DNA from: Bifidobacterium panos
Lineage (GTDB): Bacteria > Actinomycetota > Actinomycetes > Actinomycetales > Bifidobacteriaceae
Length of the DNA: 64,000 bases
Reading direction: 5' to 3'
NCBI RefSeq assembly: GCF_012932445.1
Contig: NZ_JAAIIJ010000023.1
Span: 1 to 64,000 of the forward strand
A program made the position numbers and the translations under genes. Shown here piece after piece: positions 53,273 through 64,000 of this stretch (its first letter is position 1; the number at the start of each line of letters is the position of its first letter). The notes under the pieces were generated by a model, which made no database searches, was not told where the DNA came from, and saw nothing but the letters and a program-made list of their open reading frames with translations.

Positions 53273-53662
53273 TCAGTCCTGTACGTCGAAATTGTCGGCC
53301 ACCGCGCGCAACAGCGCCGCGAGCTTGCGGCTTTCGCCGGAGGAAGGGTAGCGATGGCGGCGCAAGGTATTGCCCGCGGAATCCAGCATCTTGATCAGAT
53401 CCTCGCAGATGGCGGCCATGTCGTCCGGCTTCGGGCGGGTGGCCTTGACCAGCGAAGGCGCGGACTGCAACAGCGTCATATCCATCGCCTGAGGCCCCTT
53501 GCGCCCCTCGACCACGGAATATTCCACCTTTGTGCCCTTGCGCAACGTGGTCACGCCGGCAGGCACCGCGGTCGCGGGCAGGAAGACATCCCCACCATCA
53601 TCACTGGTGATGAAGCCATATCCCTTGGCGGCATCGAACCAACGAACTCGACCGGTAGGCAT
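53273..53662 (-). CDS. Cold-shock-domain protein with C-terminal extension
   Basis: A 129-residue protein. Residues 1-65 are a cold-shock domain with RNP1-like GYGFITSDDG and RNP2-like DVFLPATAV, where the second motif is altered from the usual VFVHxS. A 60-residue extension follows (DDMAAICEDLIKMLDSAGNTLRRHRY). It probably binds single-stranded RNA or DNA. It is co-transcribed with the DUF3027 gene. AAGGG lies about ten bases before the ATG. Confidence 0.9.
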   Translation of the reverse strand: MPTGRVRWFDAAKGYGFITSDDGGDVFLPATAVPAGVTTLRKGTKVEYSVVEGRKGPQAMDMTLLQSAPSLVKATRPKPDDMAAICEDLIKMLDSAGNTLRRHRYPSSGESRKLAALLRAVADNFDVQD

Positions 53663-53762
53663 CGCGCATCATCCCTTTCCTTATGCCTTGATTTCACTCA
53701 ATCCGGTTTATTCTACCGCACCCGCGCCACCAAAGGCGTGAAGGGTATGTAGTTGTGTCAAG

Positions 53763-53810
53763 CCGCGTCAGACTGAGCCAGATTGAGCCAAACCGCGTCA
53801 GACTGCGCCA
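53763..53810. repeat. 30-bp-period direct repeat upstream of the cold-shock gene
   Basis: CCGCGTCAGACTGAGCCA at 53763-53780 recurs at 53793-53810 with one change, with a partial copy (AGATTGAGCCA) between. It lies about 100 bp upstream of the start at 53662. Confidence 0.6.
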
Positions 53811-53828
53811 AGACAAGACAAGCGGGCT

Positions 53829-55769
53829 TCAGCGAGCGAGCCACTTGCCCTTGCTTGCCTTGGGCTTGGACTTGTCCCCCTCGTCGCGCGTCTCGTCAGG
53901 CGCGTCCGACAGCGACTCGACCGGCCCGATGGGCAGCATGATGGTGATGGTAAGCCCACCATCGGGGGTGTCGGAAGCGCAGATCAGGCCCTGATGCGCC
54001 TTGACCACGGATTGCGCGATGGCCAACCCCAAGCCGGTGCCGCCCTTGTCCCGCGCGCGCGAGGGATCGGCGGTATAGAAACGCTCGAACAGCTGCGAGC
54101 GCGACTGAGCCGGCACGCCCGGGCCGTGATCCTCGAAACACAGCACGGCGTAATTCGTGCCGGCATGCACCGACTGCCCCACTTCGACCGCATCGAGAAA
54201 ACGCCTCATGGAATCGTCCATCGACGGCAACGCCGCAAGCTCAGCCGGGCGCACCGAAGCGGGGAGCACCCCCACGGCGACGCACACCGGGGAATCAGGC
54301 GGCGTGTACCGGTGGATATTGCCCACGATGTTGGTCACCACCTGGCGCAAACGCAACGCGTCACCCATCAGCGTGACGGGCGGCATATCCCCATCGACGA
54401 TATTCAGCGCGGCGGGCTGTTCGCCCGAGGGAGCGAACGCCACCGTGCCCAGCCGCACCGTGCGATCAGGGTCGAGCGCGTGGAGGTCGTCCACCGCATC
54501 CGTCACCAACGCGGTGAGCGAAACGCTCTGCGTCAAATCGATGCCGCGCCCCTCGTCAAGCCGCGCGAGCGAGAGCAGATCCTCCACCAGCACCGTCATG
54601 CGCTGGCTGGAACGTTCGATATGCGCGATGGATTCGTCCGCCCGCTCAAGCGCGCCGGGCAAGTCGCGTTGCATGGTGTACAGCTCCGCATATCCGTGGA
54701 TGGCGGCCAGCGGGGTTCTCAGCTCGTGGCTCGCGTCGGAGACGAAGCGTTTCATCTTGGCCGTGGTCTGTTCCTGCTCGTGGAAACTGTGTTCGATGCG
54801 CGCAAGCATCGTGTTCAGCGAGGCGGAGAGCGAGCCGACTTCGGTGTTTTCCGGGGCGGGCGGCACGCGCTGACTCAAGTCTCCCGCCGCGATTTTGGCC
54901 GCGGTTTTCTCGATGCGCTTGAGCGGGTCGAGCGTGCGTTGGATGATCAGCGCGGCCAGCGAGCCGCCGAGCAGCACGATGGCGATGCCCACGATGATGC
55001 AATATCGCGTGAGTGTGTTGATGGTGTCGATCTGATCCGACAGCGACAGGCCGATGAACACCACGCCTTTTCGCTGATTGGTTTTGTCGGATTCGTCCAC
55101 CCAGTTGAACGCGGCCACGCGCCAGGGGGCGCTTGCCGTCTGCATGGTTTTGTAGCTGACATTGCCTCCGACGGTTTCGGAAGACGTGGCGTCGTCGCCG
55201 TCCGAGTCCGAACTCAAATCATGGGTGGTGGCCATGCGCACGACGGCGCTGGTGGTATATGGCTTGCCCAGCATGGAATCGTAGATTTGATCGTCCGGGG
55301 GCAGTTTGGGCATGGACACCACGTTGCCGTCGAGCACGGGATAGAGCGGGGTGGCCACTTCGCCTGTCAATTCGCCGTTTTCAGCGTATCGTATCTGCAA
55401 AAAGTAGCTGCTGAGGCCGTTGGTCTGCTTGTCTGCCTTACGCAACACATCGATGTTGCGCATCACGAGTGTGCGTTGCGAGATGAGTTCGTTATCCGTT
55501 TTCTGCAGCAGATAGTTGCCGACCATCTGGCGGATGGCTGCTGAAATGCCCACGGTGCCGACGATGAGCACCACCAGCGTGCAGGCGACGAGTTTGGCGC
55601 TCAGCGAAATGCGGTCGAGACGGTTGATGAAGAAATGAGTGAACCGGTGCCATATCGACGGTTTCTTCTTGCGCATGGCAGGGCTTCCGAGCGACTGCGG
55701 TGCCGCCGGAGCTGGTGCCTGGGCATCGACAGGCTGGCCTGTCTTGGGTTTAGAAGATTGGCTCATCAT
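53829..55769 (-). CDS. Two-component sensor histidine kinase
   Basis: A 646-residue membrane kinase. It has TM1 at about 56-78, an extracytoplasmic domain of about 175 residues with a Ser/Asp-rich loop, TM2 at about 256-276, then HAMP (QRTLDPLKRIEKTAAKIAAGDLSQRV). The HisKA domain has phosphoacceptor His348 (SDASHELRTPLAAIHGY). HATPase_c has the N-box, G1 (EDHGPGV) and G2 (GTGLGLAI) motifs. The overall design resembles actinobacterial TrcS/MprB kinases. It lies 15 bases after its regulator gene. The signal is unknown. Confidence 0.93.
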   Translation of the reverse strand: MMSQSSKPKTGQPVDAQAPAPAAPQSLGSPAMRKKKPSIWHRFTHFFINRLDRISLSAKLVACTLVVLIVGTVGISAAIRQMVGNYLLQKTDNELISQRTLVMRNIDVLRKADKQTNGLSSYFLQIRYAENGELTGEVATPLYPVLDGNVVSMPKLPPDDQIYDSMLGKPYTTSAVVRMATTHDLSSDSDGDDATSSETVGGNVSYKTMQTASAPWRVAAFNWVDESDKTNQRKGVVFIGLSLSDQIDTINTLTRYCIIVGIAIVLLGGSLAALIIQRTLDPLKRIEKTAAKIAAGDLSQRVPPAPENTEVGSLSASLNTMLARIEHSFHEQEQTTAKMKRFVSDASHELRTPLAAIHGYAELYTMQRDLPGALERADESIAHIERSSQRMTVLVEDLLSLARLDEGRGIDLTQSVSLTALVTDAVDDLHALDPDRTVRLGTVAFAPSGEQPAALNIVDGDMPPVTLMGDALRLRQVVTNIVGNIHRYTPPDSPVCVAVGVLPASVRPAELAALPSMDDSMRRFLDAVEVGQSVHAGTNYAVLCFEDHGPGVPAQSRSQLFERFYTADPSRARDKGGTGLGLAIAQSVVKAHQGLICASDTPDGGLTITIMLPIGPVESLSDAPDETRDEGDKSKPKASKGKWLAR

Positions 55770-55784
55770 GGGTTCGGGTTTGGG

Positions 55785-56516
55785 TTATGACTTGGGTTCA
55801 CGAATCATATAGCCGATGCCGCGTTTCGTTTCGATCAGCGGAACGGCCTTGTGCATCTTGCCGTCTTCTCCCCTCACTTCGACGCCATCTACCTTCTTGC
55901 GCAGATAGGAGATGTAGCTTTCCACGATGGCCGCGTCGCCGCCCCAGTCGTATTGCCACACATGGTCGAGAATCTGCGCTTTGGACAGCACGCGGCCTGA
56001 ATTGTCCATCAGATAGCGCAACAGCTTGTATTCGGTGGGGCTCAGGTCGATGGTCTGCCCTGCGCGGGTGACGTCGTGCGAGTCCTCGTTGATTTCCAGA
56101 TCGGCCACGCGAATGATCGGGTCGTCCTCGACTTCCTCGCGCGTGCGGCGCAGAATGGCGCGGATGCGGGCCACGACCTCCTCAAGGCTGAACGGCTTGG
56201 TGACATAATCATCGCCGCCGACCGTCAGCCCCATCACCTTGTCTTGCGTGTCGTCGCGGGCGGTGAGGAACAGCACCGGCGCGTCGATGCCTTCCTGGCG
56301 GATGCGGCGGGTGACGGTGAAACCGTCGATGTCGGGGAGCATGACGTCGAGCACGATCAGATCCGGCTGAACCTTCTCGATGACTTCGATGGCTTCGGAG
56401 CCGGAGGCGGCGGTGTTCACTTCAAAACCGGCGAAATGCAGGGAAGCGACAAGGAGTTCTCGGATGGATGGCTCGTCGTCAACGACAACAATCGATGCTT
56501 CTATGGGCTTATTCAT
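55785..56516 (-). CDS. OmpR/PhoB-family response regulator
   Basis: A 243-residue regulator. The receiver domain has acidic residues D13/D14, phospho-acceptor D57 (VLDVMLPDIDG), the Thr of LTAR and Lys of TKPF. The C-terminal winged helix (ATTYKLL-type LSPTEYKLLRYLMDN, RGIGYMIRE) binds DNA. It resembles TrcR. It is transcribed together with the kinase. Targets are unknown; the neighbouring TPM-like and WXG100 genes are positional candidates only. Confidence 0.95.
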   Translation of the reverse strand: MNKPIEASIVVVDDEPSIRELLVASLHFAGFEVNTAASGSEAIEVIEKVQPDLIVLDVMLPDIDGFTVTRRIRQEGIDAPVLFLTARDDTQDKVMGLTVGGDDYVTKPFSLEEVVARIRAILRRTREEVEDDPIIRVADLEINEDSHDVTRAGQTIDLSPTEYKLLRYLMDNSGRVLSKAQILDHVWQYDWGGDAAIVESYISYLRKKVDGVEVRGEDGKMHKAVPLIETKRGIGYMIREPKS

Positions 56517-56584
56517 GGTTCCAGCTTGTCCCCACTGCCTGTAGGTTTCCTGAACGTCGTCTGGGCGTTTTGCTGGCAGCGATA

Positions 56585-57475
56585 TCAGTCGGATTCATGC
56601 GGGTCTGTTTGAGGCGCAGGAGCGGGCTCCTCGCTTGACTGGTCGACTGACTGCCTCATGTACTGCTCCGCGTATTCGGGCGCTACGTCTGACTGCTCGA
56701 TGGGTTCGGATGCCTCGTCCCGCTGGGAATCGGCCGTCTGAGACTCATCGGATTCAAGGCTTTCCTCGATAATTGCCTCTTCGTCGTCGGCTGAATCCGC
56801 TTTGCCCTTGCGAGCCTTGCGGCGATGCAGCATCACCGCGACAACGATCACCGCCACAAGCGCGACCAGCGTTGCCCCCAGGCCAATCACGCCGACCATC
56901 GCCGTGGTGGACGATGTGTCGGTCTTCTTCTCCTTGGCGATCTCGTCCATCATCGCAATGGCCGCGCCCGACCAATCCTGTTCGCCGCTGGTGGCGAGCT
57001 TGTCGTAGGCGGCATTGCTCAGTGCGTCAATGGTGCTCTCCTTACGCAGCCATTCGTCGGAATTGGAGGAGGACGCCACCACCAGACTGCCGTCACCGGA
57101 GGCGACCGCGAGCAGCACCGTATTCGGCTTCGGGTTGACCGACTCGAGCACCTGAGTGACGAACTCGACGGGCTTGGCCGTCTCGCCGAAACTGTCCACA
57201 TACAGCAGCCGCACGATGACGCCGGTGTCGGCCTTGGTCTGCTTGACCTTGTCGGTGACGGCGAAGACGTTCGACCCGAGCAGGTTCTGAGGGTCGGTGA
57301 TGTCGTCCGTCATCGTCCCCAGCGCGTCGGCCGCTTGGGCGAACGGAGTTATCCACAATGCACAAATAAGCGCCAAAATCAAGCAAATAAGCCGTTTTGC
57401 CACGCGCGACACGCCGGTAAGGGGGGCTTCGCCCACATTACCTGTTTTCGCGGTGCCAAGCTGTTGCAATGTCAT
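56585..57475 (-). CDS. TPM-domain-like secreted membrane protein
   Basis: A 296-residue protein with a signal peptide (about 28-48, ending QAADA), an extracytoplasmic TPM-like domain (DPQNLLGSNVFAVTDKVKQTKADTGVIVRLLYVDS, then NTVLLAVASGDGSLVVAS) and one C-terminal membrane helix (about 192-216). A charged, Glu-rich cytoplasmic tail follows. TPM domains occur in proteins linked to photosystem repair or membrane phosphatases; the role here is unknown. The ATG at 57475 (MTLQQL) has GGTGGAG upstream. Confidence 0.82.
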   Translation of the reverse strand: MTLQQLGTAKTGNVGEAPLTGVSRVAKRLICLILALICALWITPFAQAADALGTMTDDITDPQNLLGSNVFAVTDKVKQTKADTGVIVRLLYVDSFGETAKPVEFVTQVLESVNPKPNTVLLAVASGDGSLVVASSSNSDEWLRKESTIDALSNAAYDKLATSGEQDWSGAAIAMMDEIAKEKKTDTSSTTAMVGVIGLGATLVALVAVIVVAVMLHRRKARKGKADSADDEEAIIEESLESDESQTADSQRDEASEPIEQSDVAPEYAEQYMRQSVDQSSEEPAPAPQTDPHESD

Positions 57476-57554
57476 ACACTCCACCTTACCGACCGGTTGC
57501 GCCAAGCGGACGGGCGGCGACAATATCAACCAAACCAACCATAAGGAGACAACG

Positions 57555-57845
57555 ATGCCTCAATATCAAGTGGATTCCGAACAGATCCAATCCTCAAGCG
57601 CGGCCGTGCAGAACTCGGTGGGTCAGATCAGACAGGCCGTGGCGGGCATGTATGCCAACCTCAACAACCTGCAGAGCGTTTGGAAAGGCTCAGCGGCCAC
57701 GCAATTCACTTCGGTGGCCGCCGAATGGCGTTCGGCGCAACAGCGCATGGAGGCCTCGCTGGAGGCGATTCAGCACGCGCTGACGCAGGCCTCCGCGGTC
57801 TACGCCGACGCCGAATCCGCCGCCTCCCGCCTGTTCGCGCAATAA
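57555..57845 (+). CDS. WXG100-family (ESAT-6-like) secreted protein
   Basis: A 96-residue all-helical protein with the central WxG turn (LQSVWKGSAATQF) between two helices. Length is typical of type VII secretion substrates. The C-terminus lacks an obvious YxxxD/E export signal in the usual place, although VYADAESAA has Y-A-D-A-E. It is alone here: no EssC/EccC ATPase, second WXG100 gene or LXG toxin is in the window. AAGGAG precedes the ATG. Confidence 0.92.
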   Translation: MPQYQVDSEQIQSSSAAVQNSVGQIRQAVAGMYANLNNLQSVWKGSAATQFTSVAAEWRSAQQRMEASLEAIQHALTQASAVYADAESAASRLFAQ

Positions 57846-57848
57846 CGA

Positions 57849-57884
57849 CAAGGGGTTCCTTGGCCTAAGCCAAGGAACCCCTTG
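57849..57884. terminator. Perfect 15-bp hairpin between WXG100 and groEL genes
   Basis: CAAGGGGTTCCTTGG pairs exactly with its complement across the loop CCTAAG. It starts three bases after the WXG100 stop and lies between convergent genes. No T-run follows. Confidence 0.8.
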
Positions 57885-57906
57885 AAGTTAACGGGCTATA
57901 CGCGAA

Positions 57907-59678
<1,772 letters not shown>

Positions 59679-59730
59679 CATTCGCGCCGCCGATTGCGCC
59701 TTGGGCGTGAAAATCAGGGTGGAAATATAG

Positions 59731-59756
59731 AAAAACCCCGTCATACAGACCGGGGC
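59731..59756 (-). terminator. Terminator downstream of cspA
   Basis: On the minus strand GCCCCGG pairs with CGGGG and is followed by TTTTTCTATATTT. It lies 58 bp beyond the stop of the cspA gene. Confidence 0.85.
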
Positions 59757-59814
59757 AAACTGAGATGTACGACTTCTCAACCATCACGGACGGGTTATGT
59801 TATATCGGCGGGAT

Positions 59815-60018
59815 TCACAGCTTGGTCACCGAGATGGCCTGCAATCCCTTTGGTCCTTTCTCAACTTCGTATTCGACTATATCGCCTTCGTTCAGGGTTT
59901 TGAACCCTTCCGATTGAATCACCGAATAGTGGACAAAAACATCTTCGTCCCCTTCAGCCGGTGTGATGAAACCATATCCTTTGCCATTATTGAAGAACTT
60001 GACTGTTCCCTGCGTCAT
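59815..60018 (-). CDS. cspA: Cold-shock protein CspA
   Basis: A 67-residue single-domain cold-shock protein. RNP1 is GKGYGFITP and RNP2 is DVFVHYSVI, both intact. It binds single-stranded nucleic acid as an RNA chaperone. GGAAGG precedes the ATG at 60018. A TATACT on the minus strand at 60114-60119 may be its -10 element, which would give a leader of about 90 nt as is usual for csp genes. Its terminator is at 59731-59756. Confidence 0.96.
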   Translation of the reverse strand: MTQGTVKFFNNGKGYGFITPAEGDEDVFVHYSVIQSEGFKTLNEGDIVEYEVEKGPKGLQAISVTKL

Positions 60019-60224
60019 ACTACCTTCCCTATGAACATTGAAAACAATGAGTTACCGATACGACAGGGACACTAAAACCACACCGCCTCCCCCGCCATGC
60101 GATTCGTCGGACAAGTATAGCAACTTTCCGGGCCGACACGCGCCGCGCAACGCCCGCATAGCAAATATCACGGCGGATGGCCTTATGGCTCAATGTCCGC
60201 GCCGTGCCATAACGGCATCGGTGC

Positions 60225-60893
60225 TCAGTTCAACAGCACCACGACAATCGACGACGACAGGCCGGTGGTTTGCTCCACGTTGGAGATGCCCAGGGTGTTG
60301 GCGACATCCTGCGCAGTGGCCTTGTCGCTCTCGTTCTGATACCACACCACCGTGGCGCTCGGCAGCGTGCCGGTGGGATTCGCGGCGACGACGCTCGTAT
60401 ATCCCGCCTGATCGAGCACGCTCTTCTTGGTGGCGGCGTAGCCGGCGGTGTTGGTGCCGTTGACCACACGCACCGCAGTAGCCTTGTTGACCTGCGCGGC
60501 CTGGCGGGCGGCCTCCTCCTCGGCCTGCTTCTTCGCAGCCTCTTCCTCCTCAGCCTGCTTCTTCTTCGCGGCGGCTTCTTCTTCCGCCTGCTTTTCGGCG
60601 GCGGCCTGCTGCTCGGCGGCCTCTTCCTCGGACTGCTCGCTGGAGGTGACCTGGCTGCTGGTACTGCTGGTGGTGGTGTGTGACCAAGGCCACTTGATGT
60701 TACTGATCTCGCCGGAGAGCGCACCCCAAACGAGGAAACCGCACAGCGCCGCGACAATCACGACCACGACGAGCGGCAGGAAGCGCGATGCCGCACTGCG
60801 CTTGCCACGATGGACTCCGACAGGCCCCTGCGGCGGATTGTCGAACGCGTCGGTCTCGTAGAGCGCTACATCATGCTCGTCGTTGTTCGTCAT
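60225..60893 (-). CDS. LytR C-terminal-domain membrane protein
   Basis: A 222-residue protein with a short cytoplasmic N-terminus, one membrane helix (about 39-60, PLVVVVIVAALCGFLVWGAL), a Lys/Glu/Ala/Gln-rich probable coiled coil (about 82-132) and a C-terminal LytR_C domain (AVRVVNGTNTAGYAATKKSVLDQAGY...ATVVWYQNESDKATAQDVANTLG). LytR_C domains accompany cell-wall glycopolymer ligases, but no LytR catalytic domain is attached here. The ATG at 60893 has AAGGA upstream. Confidence 0.88.
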   Translation of the reverse strand: MTNNDEHDVALYETDAFDNPPQGPVGVHRGKRSAASRFLPLVVVVIVAALCGFLVWGALSGEISNIKWPWSHTTTSSTSSQVTSSEQSEEEAAEQQAAAEKQAEEEAAAKKKQAEEEEAAKKQAEEEAARQAAQVNKATAVRVVNGTNTAGYAATKKSVLDQAGYTSVVAANPTGTLPSATVVWYQNESDKATAQDVANTLGISNVEQTTGLSSSIVVVLLN

Positions 60894-61066
60894 AACATCA
60901 ATCCTTCCATCACATGACTCCCCACATGAAGCTACCCACGAGTGTAACGTCACGGCAACCCCACAGATGTGCGCCACACGCCTGAATGCACTGGATATGC
61001 ACGAAACCCGCGGGTGTGCCTTCGAGGATGCGCCCATAAGCACGTCTGCTAGTACAGTGGTGTCGC

Positions 61067-61765
61067 ATGAGCGACATCAAAGCACTGAAAGACCTCGTGG
61101 AAGCGGGATGGGCCGAAGCGCTGGCCGATGTGGAGCCGACGGTACATCGCATGGGCGATTTCCTGCGCGAGGAGACCCGCGCGGGCCGTCCGTGGCTTCC
61201 CGCCAGCCGCAACATTCTCAGAGCTTTCACCATTCCTTTTGACTCCATTCGCGTGCTGATCGTCGGGCAGGATCCCTATCCCACGCCGGGGCACCCGGTG
61301 GGGTTGAGTTTTTGCGTGGCGCCTGATGTGCGCCCCTTGCCGAAGAGCCTGATCAATATATATAAGGAATTGATGAGCGATTTGGGCGTGCCGGCACCGA
61401 GCAACGGGGATTTGACGCCGTGGACGGGGCGCGGGGTGCTGTTGCTCAACAGGTGCCTGACCGTGGGTGTCGGGCGGCCCAACAGCCATCAGGGCAAAGG
61501 CTGGGAGGATGTCACCGACGCGGCGATTCGGGCGCTCAACGCGCGCGTCGACGAGCAGGGGAACCCGAAGCCGCTGGTGGCGATTCTGTGGGGGCGCAAC
61601 GCGCAAAGTCTTGAGCCGCTGCTCACCAACGCGTTCATCATCAAGTCGCCGCACCCCAGCCCGCTGTCCGCTTCGCGCGGCTTCTTTGGGTCGCGTCCCT
61701 TCTCACGGGCGAACGAGGCGCTGACGAGGATGGGTGCGGATCCTATCGACTGGCGGTTGCCGTAG
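61067..61765 (+). CDS. ung: Uracil-DNA glycosylase
   Basis: A 232-residue family 1 UDG that removes uracil from DNA at the start of base-excision repair. The water-activating Asp69 is in GQDPYP, the uracil pocket motif is GLSFCV, and the DNA-intercalation loop is HPSPLSA, with the catalytic His. The LLLN motif is present (LLLNRCLTV, where many relatives have Thr/Ser-Val). The ATG at 61067 lies after TACAGTGGTGTCGC, which may be a weak RBS or a leaderless -10. Confidence 0.95.
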   Translation: MSDIKALKDLVEAGWAEALADVEPTVHRMGDFLREETRAGRPWLPASRNILRAFTIPFDSIRVLIVGQDPYPTPGHPVGLSFCVAPDVRPLPKSLINIYKELMSDLGVPAPSNGDLTPWTGRGVLLLNRCLTVGVGRPNSHQGKGWEDVTDAAIRALNARVDEQGNPKPLVAILWGRNAQSLEPLLTNAFIIKSPHPSPLSASRGFFGSRPFSRANEALTRMGADPIDWRLP

Positions 61766-61803
61766 TTTAGTCAGACACGCATCTGCCAGCTCCGAGCAAG
61801 GCA

Positions 61804-61835
61804 GCGCCGGCGGGGAACGTTAGCCCCGCCGGCGC
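61804..61835. terminator. Perfect GC hairpin between ung and a surface-protein gene
   Basis: GCGCCGGCGGGG pairs exactly with CCCCGCCGGCGC around an 8-nt loop. It sits between the convergent ung and surface-protein genes. No T-run follows. Confidence 0.8.
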
Positions 61836-61847
61836 GGGAATGCGGGG

Positions 61848-64000
61848 TCAGAAGCAGAACGCCGGAACCACGCCCCGATGGTAATTAGCCCTTATAAGAA
61901 TGTTCGGGTTGCCGTTCGAATTTACATACAGGAAATGGTCGTCATAGCTCGGTTGCACGGTTCGTTCCCACCAACCAGGAGGCTCGACACCAGTCGGAGT
62001 GCCGCCAGAACGAGTCTTATACAGGCTGTTAAGAGCCGCATTCTGGACATCCGCATCGGTGATCTTGCCCTTCCAATAATCGTATTGTGATCCCTCGGTC
62101 AAATCGTTGTAGCCCGTGCCCGTCAGTTCCGAGTAGGACAATGGCCATATCTTCATCGGATCCGTTCTGGTGTCTGTTCGCGGATTGCTGGAAGTCCCGC
62201 CACCGACGCCGTATATCTTCTTGACTTCCTTGATATCGCTGCGCAGGCCCTGAGGCAACAGAATGAAGATTTCCCCCTCAGGCGAGTTCATCTTTCGATA
62301 CAATTCACTGATATAGAAACCACCGACATTGGTCTGCTTCGCACTCATCTGATACCCCTTGGGCATGGAATGCATGGCTTGGAATGTGAGGGCGGAATCG
62401 TCAGCGTCATGCGGACCGACATGGATGATGCGCAACTGCAAATAGTTGTCGGCGGAATTAGTCGCGCCGTTCTCACCAACAAGCTTCACATACAGGTGAA
62501 TCTTGTCATCGTTCATATACCTCTTGTACTCATCGATGACGGATTGATTGTTCTCTCTGATCTTCGTTACATCCGCCTTAATAGTGGACGAGCCTTTCAC
62601 AACATTGGCTTCAGGGTTGTCAGGATTGCCGCCAAGCCAATAAGTAGCTTCCTCCCACTTTGCGTACAGGCTTACCGTCCCGTTCGGGGAGGCTGTCAGA
62701 TTCCCGACCCGCTGCTCGTTCGTGTATTTCGCCGCACCGGACGGTTTCGTCGCCCAACCGGCAAACACGTAACCCGCGTAGGTGAACCCGTTAGTGGTCA
62801 ACTTCTGCTCCGTGCCGTATGTGAACGACTGCGGGTTCATGGAACCGGTGACAGTTGCGCCGTCGGGAGCATTTTTGTTGAACGTCACCGTGTATGTGAT
62901 GGGCGTCCAACGCGCGTACAAGGTCTGGCCGTTGGCGGGCATCGTGTTCTTGGCGAAATCCCACTTGGCCCCGCCAGTCTTCTCCGTATACCAGCCGGCG
63001 AACACGTAACCTGCAGCCGTTGGCGCGGCATTCGGATCTGTGGTTTTGGCCCCGTACTTCACTGTCTGTGCGGACGGCATGCCGGTCGCATCGGTCTTGC
63101 CGTTCGCATCGAAGGTCAACTGGTAACTGTTGCGCGTGTATCTGACCTCAACCACTGTCTGGCCGTCACTCTTGATGGTTGCCTGAGCGATCGGGGTCAC
63201 GGCAGTGAACCCGTCATACGACTTCGCCACAGCCTGGGTCTGCGCATCGGTCGCACCGGTCAGAACATCCGTATCCTTCGGATTGGCCGGATAATTGTCG
63301 TCTTCGAGGTTCTGCAGGTAATGCTTCACCGTGTACCGTGTGCCCGCATTCGCAGTCCACTTCGCCTTATAGGTCGCGTCCTCGACGGGGAACTTCGCGT
63401 CGTCGGGCAGCTTTGTGGCCTCATCGTCCGGAGCCTTGTACCAACCAGAGAACGAGTAACCCTCGCGCACGGGCGTCGGGGCCGTCAGCACGTCGCCCTC
63501 CTTGCCAGACAGGATCTTCGACTCCGAGCCATCAACTTTGCCGCCGTTCGCATCGAACGTAACCTTGCTCATCTTCGCCGGAGCGGGCGCGGGAGACGGG
63601 CCCGGATCAGGAGACGGGCCGGGCTCGGGAGACGGATCCGGCTCAGGAATCGGATCCGGCTCAGGGGATGGGCCCGGCTCGGGAGACGGACTCGGTTCAG
63701 GAGACGGGCTGGGCTCAGGGGATGGATTCGGTTCAGGAGTCGGACTCGGTTCAGGAGACGGGTCCGGTTCAGGAATCGGGTCCGGTTCAGGAGACGGGCT
63801 CGGCTCGGAAGTGACATCATAGGAGTAATCAACCGTGACGGTCACGCCCCGAGGCTGGGAAGCCAACGCCTGAGGCACCGTGGTCGCCCCCGTCCAGCCG
63901 GCCGTCAGCTCCCCACCTTGCTTGATCGTCCTGCCAATCAGCTGACTGTGCCAGGACACACCGTCGGACACGCGCACCAACTCGACTTTGATGTCACGAT
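61848..64000 (-). CDS. Surface protein with Pro-rich stalk, beta-grasp repeats and DUF6273-like end (5' end outside window)
   Basis: The frame is open to the window edge, so the N-terminus is missing; about 717 residues are seen. From the edge they run: a beta-rich segment; a (Pro-Glu/Asp-Pro-Ser)-type stalk at about 63578-63810; a beta-grasp unit ([14 protein letters not shown]...[11 protein letters not shown]); a MucBP-like unit ([15 protein letters not shown]); two more beta-grasp units (GYVFAGW); then about 280 residues ending in a DUF6273-like block ([26 protein letters not shown]). There is no sorting signal or membrane helix at the C-terminus, so if surface-attached it must be held by the missing N-terminal part or non-covalently. 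Confidence 0.85.
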   Translation of the reverse strand, partial: RDIKVELVRVSDGVSWHSQLIGRTIKQGGELTAGWTGATTVPQALASQPRGVTVTVDYSYDVTSEPSPSPEPDPIPEPDPSPEPSPTPEPNPSPEPSPSPEPSPSPEPGPSPEPDPIPEPDPSPEPGPSPDPGPSPAPAPAKMSKVTFDANGGKVDGSESKILSGKEGDVLTAPTPVREGYSFSGWYKAPDDEATKLPDDAKFPVEDATYKAKWTANAGTRYTVKHYLQNLEDDNYPANPKDTDVLTGATDAQTQAVAKSYDGFTAVTPIAQATIKSDGQTVVEVRYTRNSYQLTFDANGKTDATGMPSAQTVKYGAKTTDPNAAPTAAGYVFAGWYTEKTGGAKWDFAKNTMPANGQTLYARWTPITYTVTFNKNAPDGATVTGSMNPQSFTYGTEQKLTTNGFTYAGYVFAGWATKPSGAAKYTNEQRVGNLTASPNGTVSLYAKWEEATYWLGGNPDNPEANVVKGSSTIKADVTKIRENNQSVIDEYKRYMNDDKIHLYVKLVGENGATNSADNYLQLRIIHVGPHDADDSALTFQAMHSMPKGYQMSAKQTNVGGFYISELYRKMNSPEGEIFILLPQGLRSDIKEVKKIYGVGGGTSSNPRTDTRTDPMKIWPLSYSELTGTGYNDLTEGSQYDYWKGKITDADVQNAALNSLYKTRSGGTPTGVEPPGWWERTVQPSYDDHFLYVNSNGNPNILIRANYHRGVVPAFCF
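63578..63810 (-). repeat. Degenerate 6-18-bp repeats encoding a Pro-Glu-Pro-Ser stalk
   Basis: The plus strand repeats GGxTCxGGxGAxGGG-type units without a break for about 230 bp. They encode alternating PEP, PSP, PDP and PIP dipeptide-like units. Such tracts form stiff spacers in wall proteins and are prone to length change. Confidence 0.85.

Overview
This window looks like the chromosome of a bifidobacterium or a close relative (Actinomycetota, high G+C, Gram-positive). Supporting signs are the gene order argS-lysA-hom-thrB, a NucS mismatch endonuclease, a Maf-NUDIX fusion, ClpC, a CIRCE-controlled GroEL, LytR_C and DUF3027 proteins, gluABCD, and large secreted proteins built from bacterial beta-grasp (InlB B / Flg_new type) repeats. 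One of these ends in an LAxTG-type sorting signal. The assignment comes from reading sequence by eye; no search was run.

Layout. 1-3.3 kb: a repeat-rich intergenic stretch, an AlbA_2/Schlafen-type ATP-binding regulator behind a 4-copy palindrome array, and a peroxiredoxin behind another short tandem array. 3.3-7.3 kb (minus strand): an ABC exporter pair and the Maf-NUDIX fusion. 7.4-13.2 kb (minus): thrB, hom, lysA, argS (aspartate-family amino acids plus Arg-tRNA synthetase). 13.3-20.3 kb: RidA-like protein, tRNA-Arg(CCG), CYTH protein, a thioredoxin-fold/TPR protein, an envelope protein pair, an FKBP lipoprotein and nucS. 20.4-22.6 kb: a DUF4143 AAA ATPase behind nine 23-bp repeats, then an HD protein.

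22.7-31 kb: a 2020-residue surface protein (C-type-lectin-like domain, beta-grasp repeats, eight 61-aa repeats, LASTG anchor). It is enclosed by mirror-image copies of two different structured repeat elements (called R1 and R2 here) and has a G9 tract upstream. 31-42.3 kb (minus): a transsulfuration pair, a five-gene peptide ABC operon and a four-gene glutamate-type ABC system. 42.5-43.1 kb: a toxin-first toxin-antitoxin-like module, followed by two tandem 103-bp hairpin units at the end of aspS. 43.4-61.8 kb: aspS-hisS, DUF349 protein, clpC, Usp, DUF3027/cold-shock pair, a two-component system, a TPM-like membrane protein, an orphan WXG100 protein, groEL, cspA, LytR_C protein and ung. 61.8 kb to the edge: a second surface protein (proline-rich stalk, beta-grasp repeats, DUF6273-like end), cut off by the window.

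The housekeeping genes are ordinary. The unusual content is non-coding. Several genes (AlbA_2 regulator, ahpC, CYTH gene, DUF4143 ATPase) each sit directly behind their own tandem or palindromic array, with a different sequence each time. Several longer hairpin elements (R1, R2, the CCATGG palindrome, the TTAAATGATG hairpin and the 14.8-kb cruciform) occupy the gaps, and three of them recur within 64 kb.
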